Below are positions 1-7,029 of a stretch of 15,036 bases of DNA, piece after piece. Every line of letters begins with the position of its first letter. The stretch's first letter is position 1. The position numbers and the translations under genes were made by a program. The stretch covers positions 1 to 15,036 of the forward strand of contig CACZSO010000266.1 in the NCBI GenBank assembly GCA_902783795.1, in the 5' to 3' direction. This DNA is from an uncultured Eubacteriales bacterium. GTDB taxonomy: Bacteria > Bacillota > Clostridia > Lachnospirales > Lachnospiraceae. The notes under the pieces are model-generated. The model saw nothing but the letters and a program-made list of their open reading frames with translations, did no database searches and was not told the DNA's origin.

Positions 1-1647
1 CTGAACGAATATCGTCAGTATATCGAGAAGGACCAGGCGCTCGAGCGGCGGTTCCAGACAGTGCTGGTGGATGAACCTACGATCGAAGATACGATCTCTA
101 TCTTAAGAGGTTTAAAGGAACGGTATGAAAACTTCCATCATGTGACCATTACGGACAGCGCTCTGGTGTCTGCAGCTACCTTGTCCGCCCGGTACATTTC
201 TGACCGGTTCCTGCCGGATAAGGCCATCGACCTGGTGGATGAGGCCTGTGCACTTATAAAGACAGAGCTGGATTCCATGCCCTCTGAAATGGACAGTGAG
301 AACCGGAAGATCATGCAGCTGGAGATCGAGGAAACGGCTCTTAAGAAGGAGACCGACCATCTGTCACAGGAACGGCTGGCCACGCTTCAGAAAGAACTGG
401 CAGAACTGAAAGATCATTTCAATGAAGAGAAGGCCCGTTGGGATAATGAAAAGAACCGTATCGCGCATCTTTCAGAACTTCGGGAACAGATCGCCGATGT
501 GAACGCAGAGATAGAGATCGCGAAGCAGCGGGCAGATTATAATAAGGCGGCCGAACTTCAGTACGCAAAGCTTCCCGGCCTTCAGAAAGAACTGGAAACA
601 GAAGAGGCAAAGTTGAAAGAAAACGGCAATGTGATGGTCCATGAGGCCGTAACGGACGATGAGATCGCCCGGATCATCAGCCGCTGGACCGGTATCCCGG
701 TAGCGAAGCTGAATGAAAGCGAGCGGAATAAGACCCTGAATCTTTCAGAACAGCTTCATAAACGGGTGGTAGGCCAGGACGAAGGCGTGGAAAAGGTCAC
801 AGAAGCCATTTTAAGGTCTAAGGCCGGCATTAAAGATCCTTCCAAGCCCATTGGTTCATTCCTGTTTTTAGGCCCCACTGGTGTGGGTAAGACGGAACTT
901 GCAAAAGCCTTGTCCGAAGCTCTCTTCGATGATGAAAAGAACATGGTCCGTATCGATATGTCGGAGTACATGGAGAAATTCAGCGTGTCCAGACTCATCG
1001 GAGCGCCTCCGGGCTATGTGGGCTATGATGAGGGCGGCCAGCTGACAGAAGCAGTCCGGAGAAAACCTTATTCTGTGGTGCTTTTCGATGAGATAGAAAA
1101 GGCCCATCCGGATGTGTTCAATATCCTGCTGCAGGTGTTGGATGACGGCCGGATCACGGATTCCCAGGGCCGGACAGTAGATTTTAAGAATACCATCCTG
1201 ATCATGACATCCAACATCGGCTCCCAGTATCTGCTGGACGGCATAGATGAGAACGGCGAGATCGCCCCGGCCACAGAAATGATGGTCATGAACGACCTTC
1301 GAAATCATTTCCGTCCGGAGTTTTTAAACAGACTGGATGAAACGATCCTGTTCAAACCGCTGACAAAGGACAATATCAGCGCCATCATCAAACTGATGCT
1401 GGATGATGTGAATAAACGGCTGGCTGATAAGGAACTTACGGTGGAACTGACAGAAGATGCCCTTCGCTATTGCATCGATAATGGCTATGAGCCCACCTAT
1501 GGAGCCCGGCCCTTAAAGCGGTTCATCCAGAAACATGTGGAGACCCTGGCGGCCAGGATCATCCTGAAGGGCGATGTGGATGAAGGTGATACCATTCTCA
1601 TCGATGTCGGAGATGAGGGCCTTAAAGCAGAAGTAAGAAAAGGATAA
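1..1647 (+). CDS. clpB: ATP-dependent disaggregase ClpB, C-terminal part (5' truncated by window)
   Basis: ClpB is a hexameric AAA+ chaperone of the cytoplasm that threads aggregated proteins through its pore, working with DnaK. The reading frame is open from base 1 (LNEYRQYIEKD...), so the 548 residues seen are the C-terminal two thirds of a family usually near 860 residues. GTG at 61 is an internal valine, not a start. Visible parts in order: the end of AAA-1 with LPDKAIDLVDEA (about residues 71-82); the coiled-coil middle domain (about 90-210, rich in E, K, L, Q), which separates ClpB from ClpA and ClpX; RWTGIPV (228-234); AAA-2 with Walker A GPTGVGKT (291-298), pore loop GYVGYDEGG (338-346), Walker B VVLFDE (359-364), sensor-1 region TSN, arginine-finger region FRPEFLNRLDE, and sensor-2 GARPLKR. 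All key residues of AAA-2 are intact. The stop is TAA, followed 21 nt later by a terminator. Confidence 0.97.
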   Translation: MNEYRQYIEKDQALERRFQTVLVDEPTIEDTISILRGLKERYENFHHVTITDSALVSAATLSARYISDRFLPDKAIDLVDEACALIKTELDSMPSEMDSENRKIMQLEIEETALKKETDHLSQERLATLQKELAELKDHFNEEKARWDNEKNRIAHLSELREQIADVNAEIEIAKQRADYNKAAELQYAKLPGLQKELETEEAKLKENGNVMVHEAVTDDEIARIISRWTGIPVAKLNESERNKTLNLSEQLHKRVVGQDEGVEKVTEAILRSKAGIKDPSKPIGSFLFLGPTGVGKTELAKALSEALFDDEKNMVRIDMSEYMEKFSVSRLIGAPPGYVGYDEGGQLTEAVRRKPYSVVLFDEIEKAHPDVFNILLQVLDDGRITDSQGRTVDFKNTILIMTSNIGSQYLLDGIDENGEIAPATEMMVMNDLRNHFRPEFLNRLDETILFKPLTKDNISAIIKLMLDDVNKRLADKELTVELTEDALRYCIDNGYEPTYGARPLKRFIQKHVETLAARIILKGDVDEGDTILIDVGDEGLKAEVRKG

Positions 1648-1668
1648 ATTATCATAGGTTTTGAAGCG

Positions 1669-1716
1669 ACACCGGTCTTTTTCTGTGAAAAGCACAGAAA
1701 GCCGGTGTCCTTTTTT
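1669..1716 (+). terminator. Rho-independent terminator of clpB
   Basis: Arms ACACCGG...TTTCTGTG and CACAGAAAG-CCGGTGT form a long stem with small internal irregularity around a short A-rich loop. The right arm is followed by CC and TTTTTT (1711-1716). It lies 21 nt after the clpB stop. Confidence 0.9.
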
Positions 1717-1782
1717 ATCTCATGGCACAAACCGTCTGTTCTTAAAAGAGGATCTCACGGCAGCGTGTTTCACATATTCTGC

Positions 1783-1811
1783 TTTATTTTCCGTGAAGAG
1801 TGTAGTATACT
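1783..1811 (+). promoter_or_regulatory. Candidate sigma-A promoter for the AraC-MurE-like-hisS unit
   Basis: TATACT at 1806-1811 is a good -10 box. The hexamer 17 bp upstream (TTTATT, 1783-1788) is a poor -35, and there is no TGn extension. A start near 1818 would leave a leader of about 48 nt before the AraC start at 1866. The position between the clpB terminator and the next gene supports a promoter here, but the -35 is weak and may need an activator. Confidence 0.4.
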
Positions 1812-1854
1812 AAAAAGAACATTGAAGTGTTTTACCAAAAAGCAATGAAAAAAC

Positions 1855-1860
1855 AGGGGG
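1855..1860 (+). promoter_or_regulatory. Ribosome binding site that fixes the AraC-type gene start
   Basis: AGGGGG ends five bases before ATG 1866. The upstream in-frame candidates GTG 1827 and ATG 1845 have no comparable site, so ATG 1866 is preferred. Confidence 0.65.
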
Positions 1861-1865
1861 TTTCC

Positions 1866-2888
1866 ATGGCTATCAGAGACTGGACTTCCATCGAGTGGGT
1901 ATTGGAAAGCTGTATGAAAGAAGGGCCTTATGACCCGGCTTCCACCAGTGTTGAAGAACAGCAGGCCTTGCGGGAATATATGCTTCCCAGAATGGATGAG
2001 TATTTATCATCTCAAGACCTGGACATCCATCTTAATCCGGAATATGAGACAGAAAAACTATATTTTACGGAAGCGGGCGATGTATCTGTAAGACAGATGA
2101 CTCGTTTTCTTCCTCTGCCTTTTTCGGCAGCAGAATGGTTTACCTGTTTTTACCTTCCCAAGGGAAGGACCAGGGTCTTTGCCGGTGATGAAAGTGTACT
2201 GATGGAGGAAGGGGATGTGGTGATCATCCCGCCCGGCATTTCCTTTATGCTGCCGGTCCTGGACAGGAACTGTTCTGTCTATGAAGTACGGCTGAAAAAG
2301 AAAGCCATGAAGAACTATTTCGGCTATCTGAAACAGCAGCATGATGCCGGTGTTTTCTTTAAGACAGCGGCGGAAAAAGAAGCGGACAGGACTTATCTGC
2401 ATTTCATCAGCGGTGCCTCCCTGTATCCCAGGAGCATCCTGCGTCTGATAGACCTTTTTGACACGGATGACACAAAGAACCCGGATCTTTTCCCGGTGCT
2501 TCTGGAAGCCGGTCTCATAGAACTGTGCGGCAGCGTGAACTACAGGATGGGGGCTCTTATAAAAGAGAAAAGTCCGGAGGATGCAGTTATCCGTTATATC
2601 GAACAGCATTTTGAAGATGTTGCCCTGCCGGAACTGGAGGAAGTTTTTTCTTTGAGCCGCCGCCAGTTAAGCCGGATCATCCTGGATAAGACCGGCATGA
2701 GCTTTACCGAATACCGGACCGATGTACGCTTAAGGCATATCGCGGACCTTTTAAGGAATACCCGGCTGCCGGTGGTGGACATCATCGAGGCCTCCGGTTT
2801 CCACCATAATAACGTATTTTATGCCCTGTTTGACAACCGTTTCCATATGACGCCTACAGCCTACCGGGAAACGAATCCCTTCAGGTGA
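1866..2888 (+). CDS. AraC-family transcriptional regulator with N-terminal cupin domain
   Basis: Predicted cytoplasmic DNA-binding regulator of 340 residues. The N-terminal half holds a cupin-like sensor, with a typical strand-turn segment MEEGDVVIIPPG at about residues 113-124. The C-terminal 100 residues are an AraC/XylS double helix-turn-helix: YIEQHFEDVALPELEEVF then SLSRRQLSRII (first HTH), and VVDIIEASGFHHNNVFYALF followed by RFHMTPTAYR (second HTH and family signature). The glycine usual before TP is histidine-methionine here. The ligand is not evident; many relatives with this layout respond to sugars or small metabolites. Its TGA stop lies inside the ribosome binding site of the Mur-ligase gene, so the two are almost certainly cotranscribed. 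The start was set at ATG 1866 because of AGGGGG five bases upstream. Confidence 0.9.
   Translation: MAIRDWTSIEWVLESCMKEGPYDPASTSVEEQQALREYMLPRMDEYLSSQDLDIHLNPEYETEKLYFTEAGDVSVRQMTRFLPLPFSAAEWFTCFYLPKGRTRVFAGDESVLMEEGDVVIIPPGISFMLPVLDRNCSVYEVRLKKKAMKNYFGYLKQQHDAGVFFKTAAEKEADRTYLHFISGASLYPRSILRLIDLFDTDDTKNPDLFPVLLEAGLIELCGSVNYRMGALIKEKSPEDAVIRYIEQHFEDVALPELEEVFSLSRRQLSRIILDKTGMSFTEYRTDVRLRHIADLLRNTRLPVVDIIEASGFHHNNVFYALFDNRFHMTPTAYRETNPFR
2883..2888 (+). promoter_or_regulatory. Ribosome binding site overlapping the AraC stop codon
   Basis: AGGTGA contains the TGA stop of the AraC-type gene (2886-2888). It lies 5 nt before ATG 2894 but only 2 nt before ATG 2891, which favours 2894. A ribosome ending the regulator would sit on this site, implying translational coupling. 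Confidence 0.65.
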
Positions 2889-2893
2889 GAATG

Positions 2894-4381
2894 ATGAAGA
2901 TCAGTGAACTTTTAAAGAAAATACCCTATGAGATCATAGCCGGACCGGAAGACAGGGATATTTCCGGAGTTTTCAGAGATAACCGGAAAGCGGAAGAGGG
3001 GGGACTGTTTATCTGCACCTCCGGCACCCGCTTTGATACCCATGATCCGGAGGTCATCTCCGGATTGGCAGAAAAAGGCATAAAAGCTTTCGTTACGGAA
3101 AAGGACATCGTCCTGCCGGAAGGATGTGATGCCACCGTGATCCGGGTAAGGAATACCCGGGAAGCCGGTGCCTGTATCTATTGCGAACTTTACGGAAATC
3201 CTGCGGAAGAGATGACCATGATCGCTGTTACCGGTTCCAAAGGAAAGACTACCACCACCCATATGCTGGCATCTATTTTGGAAAAGGGCGGTCATCAGGT
3301 GGGGACCATCGGCACTAACGGCGCCATCTTCTCCGGGACAGTCCATGATCTGGCCAATACGACGCCGGACTATGATGAGACCCAGATGTATCTTCGGACC
3401 ATGGCGGATGAAGGGGTGGATACCTGTGTGTTTGAGGTTTCATCCCAGGGCATGAAATACCACCGGGTAGATGGGATCCGGTTTGACTATGGCATTTTCA
3501 TGAACCTGCAGGAAGGAGACCACATCGGCCCTAATGAGCATGAATCCTTTGAAGATTACATGTACTGGAAGGCGGAAGTGCTGAATCATTCCCGGCTGGG
3601 CTTTATCCACCGGGACGATGAGTTTTATGATGATTTTATCAAACTGGTAAAGGTGCCATATGAACTGTTCGGCTCAGACGAGCGTTCTCTTTACCGGGCT
3701 TTTGATATAGAAAAGACCTTTGATGAAGAAGAGGACCAGCCGGGGATCTCCTTCAGGACTGCCGGTAAGATAGAAGACAGCTTCTGGCTGAATCTTCCGG
3801 GAGACTTCAATGTATGGAATGCCCTGGCAGCCATAGCCGTGGCTGACCACATGGGGGTACAGCCGGAGGATATGAAGAAGGCACTGGCGGACATCCATAT
3901 CAAAGGACGGGATGACATCGTCTATAAAGGGAAATTCTCTGTGTGTGTAGACTTTGCTCATAACGGGGCCTCAGCCTGGCACCATTTGTCAGCCCTGAGG
4001 GAATATCGGCCGAAACGGCTGGTGTGCGTATTCGGGGCAGACGGTAACCGTTCAAAAGGACGGCGCTACGGCATGGGAGAGGCCGCCGGAAAACTGGCAG
4101 ACTTTTCTATCGTTACCTCTGGGCACAACCGGTGGGAGACTTTTGAGGCGATCTTAGAGGATATCAAGGCAGGCCTCCATAAAGCGGAAAATCCGAATTA
4201 CATCGCCATCAAAAACCGCCGGGAAGCCATCCGCTATGCGCTGGAAAATGCGCAGGAAGGAGACCTGATCACCATCCTCGGCCTGGGCCATGAAAACTGG
4301 CAGGAAGAGATGGGGGTCAAATATGTGCATTCGGACACCGATTATGTAAAAGAAGTCTTAAAAGAGCTTGGATTGCTGTAA
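2894..4381 (+). CDS. MurE-like Mur ligase family protein of uncertain substrate
   Basis: A 495-residue ATP-dependent amide ligase with the three-domain Mur plan. Seen: an N-terminal UDP-sugar-type domain with DNRKAEEGGLFIC (about 29-41; MurE usually has DSR); the P-loop VTGSKGKTTTT (112-122; MurE usually GTNGKT); NTTPDYDETQ (155-164); FEVSSQGM (180-187; MurE usually EVSSH); WKAEVL (225-230), with a lysine where MurE has its carbamylated lysine; the C-terminal domain from IKGRDD (336-341) through DFAHNGAS and VFGADGNRSKGRR; then TSGHNR (408-413) where m-DAP-type MurE has the DNPR signature; and GLGHE (463-467) for GKGHE. ATP-binding and catalytic parts are kept, while the acceptor-binding signature is changed. 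It is therefore more likely a paralogue with a different amino-acid or nucleotide-sugar substrate than the housekeeping MurE, but an atypical MurE cannot be excluded. It sits between an AraC regulator and hisS, away from any division/cell-wall cluster. Confidence 0.85.
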   Translation: MKISELLKKIPYEIIAGPEDRDISGVFRDNRKAEEGGLFICTSGTRFDTHDPEVISGLAEKGIKAFVTEKDIVLPEGCDATVIRVRNTREAGACIYCELYGNPAEEMTMIAVTGSKGKTTTTHMLASILEKGGHQVGTIGTNGAIFSGTVHDLANTTPDYDETQMYLRTMADEGVDTCVFEVSSQGMKYHRVDGIRFDYGIFMNLQEGDHIGPNEHESFEDYMYWKAEVLNHSRLGFIHRDDEFYDDFIKLVKVPYELFGSDERSLYRAFDIEKTFDEEEDQPGISFRTAGKIEDSFWLNLPGDFNVWNALAAIAVADHMGVQPEDMKKALADIHIKGRDDIVYKGKFSVCVDFAHNGASAWHHLSALREYRPKRLVCVFGADGNRSKGRRYGMGEAAGKLADFSIVTSGHNRWETFEAILEDIKAGLHKAENPNYIAIKNRREAIRYALENAQEGDLITILGLGHENWQEEMGVKYVHSDTDYVKEVLKELGLL

Positions 4382-4405
4382 ATATATGAAATCAGGAGAC
4401 AGAAC

Positions 4406-5665
4406 ATGATTAAGAAACCAGTCAATGGCATGAGAGATATTCTTCCGGAGGAGATGGAGATCCGTCAGTATGTGCTTTCCGTGATCCGCAGCACCTACCA
4501 GTCCTTCGGGTTTACTGAAATGGAGACCCCTATCGTGGAATCCATGGAGAACCTCCAGGGAAAGCAGGGCGGCGAAAATGAAAAACTGATCTTTAAGATC
4601 ATGAAACGGGGCGAGAAGTTTGATCTTACCAAAGCAAAGGAAGAAAACGACCTGGCAGACTCGGGGCTTCGTTATGACCTGACCATGCCCCTGTCCCGTT
4701 ATTATGCGAATCACCAGGCAGAACTGCCCAAGCCCTTCAAGGCGCTGCAGATCGGGCCGGTATTCCGGGCTGAGAGACCTCAAAAAGGCCGTTTCCGCGA
4801 GTTTTATCAGTGCGACATAGATATTCTCGGGGATGCCACGAATCTGGCGGAAACCGAGCTTATTACAGCTATGGCGACGGTACTGACCCGGCTGGGCTTT
4901 GATGAATTCCAGATCCGTATCAATGACCGCCGGATCCTGAAAGCTATGGCAGCTTTTTCCGGTCTTTCCGAAGATATGTATGATGAAATGTTCATCATCC
5001 TGGATAAGATGGATAAGATCGGGGAAGACGGAGTGAGACAGGAACTGCTGGCATTGGGACTCAGTGAAGAAGCCGCCGGCAGGTATCTGGGCCTGTTTTC
5101 GGCCGTGGCCGGCAAAGCAGGGACCGATGCCGTGGATGCCATGAAAGAAGCCCTTCAGGGACAGCTTTCCGATGATATCGCTGAGAACCTGAAGGAGATC
5201 TTTACCCTGGTGACCTCCTCTTTTGACGGAAAAACGGAACTGATCTTTGATCCGACCCTGGTGCGGGGCATGGGCTATTATACCGGCCCCATCTTTGAGA
5301 TCTCCGTGCCTCAGTTCTCATCCTCCATGGGCGGCGGCGGCCGTTATGATGAGATGGTGGGCAAGTTCTTAGGCCAGGCGACCCCGGCCTGCGGTTTCTC
5401 CATCGGTTTTGAGCGGATGATCACTATCCTGATGGAACAGGGTTATAAGGTGCCGGGAAGTAAGGCTAAGACAGCCTTTCTGATGGAAAAAGGATTATCG
5501 GCGGAAAAGACGTCCGAGGTCCTGAAACTGGCAGCAGAAGAGAGAAAGAACGGTAAGACCGTGCTGACAGCTGCCATGATCAAGAACCGGAAATTCCAGA
5601 AAGAACAGCTGAAGGCCCAGGGATATGAGGAGATCCGTGAGTTTTACGAAAACCCGCTGAAATAA
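4406..5665 (+). CDS. hisS: Histidine--tRNA ligase with short, atypical C-terminal domain
   Basis: Class II aminoacyl-tRNA synthetase that charges tRNA-His in the cytoplasm; 419 residues. Motifs in order: VNGMRDILPEE at the N terminus; RYDLTMPLSRYYA (89-101); motif 2 RAERPQKGRFREFYQ (121-135); LVRGMGYYTG (285-294) and GGGGRYD (309-315), the histidine-binding signatures; motif 3 GFSIGFERM (330-338). After about residue 350 the usual anticodon-binding alpha/beta domain is replaced by some 70 residues, including MIKNRKFQKEQLKAQGYEEI, without the normal adenylate-remote QLKYAD...G...VIIGE pattern. As recalled, this form is also found in other Clostridia. AGGAG at 4394-4398 lies 7 nt before the ATG. 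The gene begins 24 nt after the Mur-ligase stop, so it is probably in the same transcript. The usual Firmicutes partner aspS is absent. Confidence 0.95.
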   Translation: MIKKPVNGMRDILPEEMEIRQYVLSVIRSTYQSFGFTEMETPIVESMENLQGKQGGENEKLIFKIMKRGEKFDLTKAKEENDLADSGLRYDLTMPLSRYYANHQAELPKPFKALQIGPVFRAERPQKGRFREFYQCDIDILGDATNLAETELITAMATVLTRLGFDEFQIRINDRRILKAMAAFSGLSEDMYDEMFIILDKMDKIGEDGVRQELLALGLSEEAAGRYLGLFSAVAGKAGTDAVDAMKEALQGQLSDDIAENLKEIFTLVTSSFDGKTELIFDPTLVRGMGYYTGPIFEISVPQFSSSMGGGGRYDEMVGKFLGQATPACGFSIGFERMITILMEQGYKVPGSKAKTAFLMEKGLSAEKTSEVLKLAAEERKNGKTVLTAAMIKNRKFQKEQLKAQGYEEIREFYENPLK

Positions 5666-5680
5666 AGGAAAATGACTATA

Positions 5681-5709
5681 AAAAAGCTCCCGTTCCCCGG
5701 GAGCTTTTT
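5681..5709. terminator. Bidirectional Rho-independent terminator between hisS and the convergent msrC-like gene
   Basis: Perfect 12-bp inverted repeat AAAAAGCTCCCG / CGGGAGCTTTTT around the loop TTCCC. The A-tract on the left and T-tract on the right allow termination on both strands, which fits the convergent genes ending at 5665 (+) and 5728 (-). Confidence 0.93.
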
Positions 5710-5727
5710 CATGTTCACATATCTATC

Positions 5728-6177
5728 TTAAAAGACTTTTTCTTCTAAAATGGAGGCGAATTTCTTTAATCCCTCCAGGTCTTCTTCGGAAAACCGGTTA
5801 TAGGAAGGACTGTCGATGTCCAGCACACCCTTGACCAGGCCATCCTTGATCAGGGGGATCACGATCTCTGAATTCGAGGCAGAATCACAGGCGATGTGTC
5901 CTTCAAACTGATGTACGTCCGGCACCAGCAGCGCTTCTTTTTTCTGAGCCGCTGTTCCGCAGACACCGGCACCCATGGGGATCTCCACACAGGCGATCTT
6001 TCCCTGAAAGGGGCCCAGCACCAGGGTATCACCCTCCAGAAGATAGAAGCCGGCCCAGTTAAGATCCGGAAGAGTATCAAAAAGCAGCGCTGATGCATTG
6101 GCCAGGTTAGAGATGAAATGAGGGACATCGGTAACCATGGCTTCCAGGTCATCATTTAAAAAATCATAATTGATCAT
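5728..6177 (-). CDS. msrC: Free methionine-(R)-sulfoxide reductase (fRMsr, GAF domain)
   Basis: Reduces free methionine-R-sulfoxide back to methionine, with thioredoxin-type recycling, in the cytoplasm. A 149-residue single GAF domain matching the fRMsr/YebR family: NWAGFYLL (40-47), LVLGPFQGKIAC (52-63), GVCGTAA (71-77), VPDVHQFEGHIACDSAS (85-101), GVLDIDS (117-123). Cys63, Cys73 and Cys97 reproduce the 10- and 24-residue spacing of the three E. coli fRMsr cysteines, so the enzyme should be active. The ATG (6177-6175) overlaps the TGA stop of the upstream methyltransferase gene as ATGA. A GGAG element lies about 7 nt upstream, inside the end of that gene. Last gene of the minus-strand operon. 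Confidence 0.95.
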   Translation of the reverse strand: MINYDFLNDDLEAMVTDVPHFISNLANASALLFDTLPDLNWAGFYLLEGDTLVLGPFQGKIACVEIPMGAGVCGTAAQKKEALLVPDVHQFEGHIACDSASNSEIVIPLIKDGLVKGVLDIDSPSYNRFSEEDLEGLKKFASILEEKVF

Positions 6178-7028
6178 AATAATTCTCCGATCATTTTTGT
6201 ATAAGTCTCGTCTGTCCCGCAGCAGGAACCCACATAGGAAACATAGGGAAGCGCCGGTTTCAGATCTTCAATATACATTTCCCTGGTATAAGGTACTTTC
6301 AGTCTGCCTTCTTCCTGCTGGTCCATATCAGACATGGCATTGGGCTTCAGGATCAGGGGTTTATCAGTTAAAGCAGCGAAAGCCTGGATCACAGGCAGGG
6401 CATCTTTCGGCCCTACAGAGCAGTTGAGGCCCAGGGCATCCACACCGATCTCTGTCAGCACTTCCACCACCTCTTCCGGAGTATTGCCCATAAAGGTGCG
6501 CCCGTTCTTTTCAAAGGTCATGGAAGCCATTACTTTCAGACCGTAAGTCTTAGCTGTTTCACAGGCGGCAGCCATCATGTTAAGATCATAGAAAGTTTCC
6601 ATGACGATGGCATCCACCCCGCAGGCAGTCCCGACATCCATGACTTCTTTGTAGATAGCTTTGGCTTCGTCTTCCTCCATTTCACCGAAGGGCTCCAGCA
6701 TGGCCGGGAGAGGGCCGATGTCCAGACCGACTTTCACATCTCTTCCAGAAGCTTCTGCTGCCTTTTTTGCGGTGCCGACTGCGGTCCGGATGACTTCTTT
6801 CAGGTCATATCCCTGGTATTTTCCGACCTCCAGGGCGTTCACCGTGAAAGTGTTGGTAAGGATCATTCCTGCACCGGCATTTATATAACGCTCGTGGACT
6901 GAAGCCACCAGTTCAGGGGCTGTCAGGTTATACATCCACACCGGGGTCTTGGGAAGGCCGGCTTTGGCGGCTTCCTGCCATAATAAGGTGCCCATGGCTC
7001 CGTCCATTAATACTGGTTTCTGTGTCAT
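6174..7028 (-). CDS. Homocysteine S-methyltransferase domain protein
   Basis: Predicted zinc-dependent transfer of a methyl group to homocysteine to give methionine. The 284-residue protein is one TIM-barrel homocysteine-methyltransferase domain: MDGAMGTLL (8-16), LTNTFTVNA (58-66), VGLDIGPLP (100-108), MGNTPEE (180-186), and the zinc ligands Cys203 in GLNCSVGP and Cys269-Cys270 in GSCCGT. It is the size of the MetH N-terminal module or of MmuM. Methyl donor (methylcobalamin on a separate protein, S-methylmethionine or other) cannot be told; many Clostridia encode MetH in pieces. A 14-codon upstream extension is possible, but ATG 7028 has GGAG 7 nt before it and begins 1 nt after the yfhO-like stop, so it is preferred. 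No SAM riboswitch is visible near it. Its stop overlaps the start of the fRMsr gene. Confidence 0.92.
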   Translation of the reverse strand: MTQKPVLMDGAMGTLLWQEAAKAGLPKTPVWMYNLTAPELVASVHERYINAGAGMILTNTFTVNALEVGKYQGYDLKEVIRTAVGTAKKAAEASGRDVKVGLDIGPLPAMLEPFGEMEEDEAKAIYKEVMDVGTACGVDAIVMETFYDLNMMAAACETAKTYGLKVMASMTFEKNGRTFMGNTPEEVVEVLTEIGVDALGLNCSVGPKDALPVIQAFAALTDKPLILKPNAMSDMDQQEEGRLKVPYTREMYIEDLKPALPYVSYVGSCCGTDETYTKMIGELL

Positions 7029-7029
7029 A

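Noticed and set aside
868..1308. Minus-strand open frame of 146 codons inside clpB
   Set aside because: Opposite-strand shadow of a strongly conserved ClpB AAA-2 domain; no ribosome binding site or recognisable protein.
2058..2609. Minus-strand open frame of 183 codons over the AraC-type gene
   Set aside because: Shadow of a conserved regulator frame; no family motif seen.
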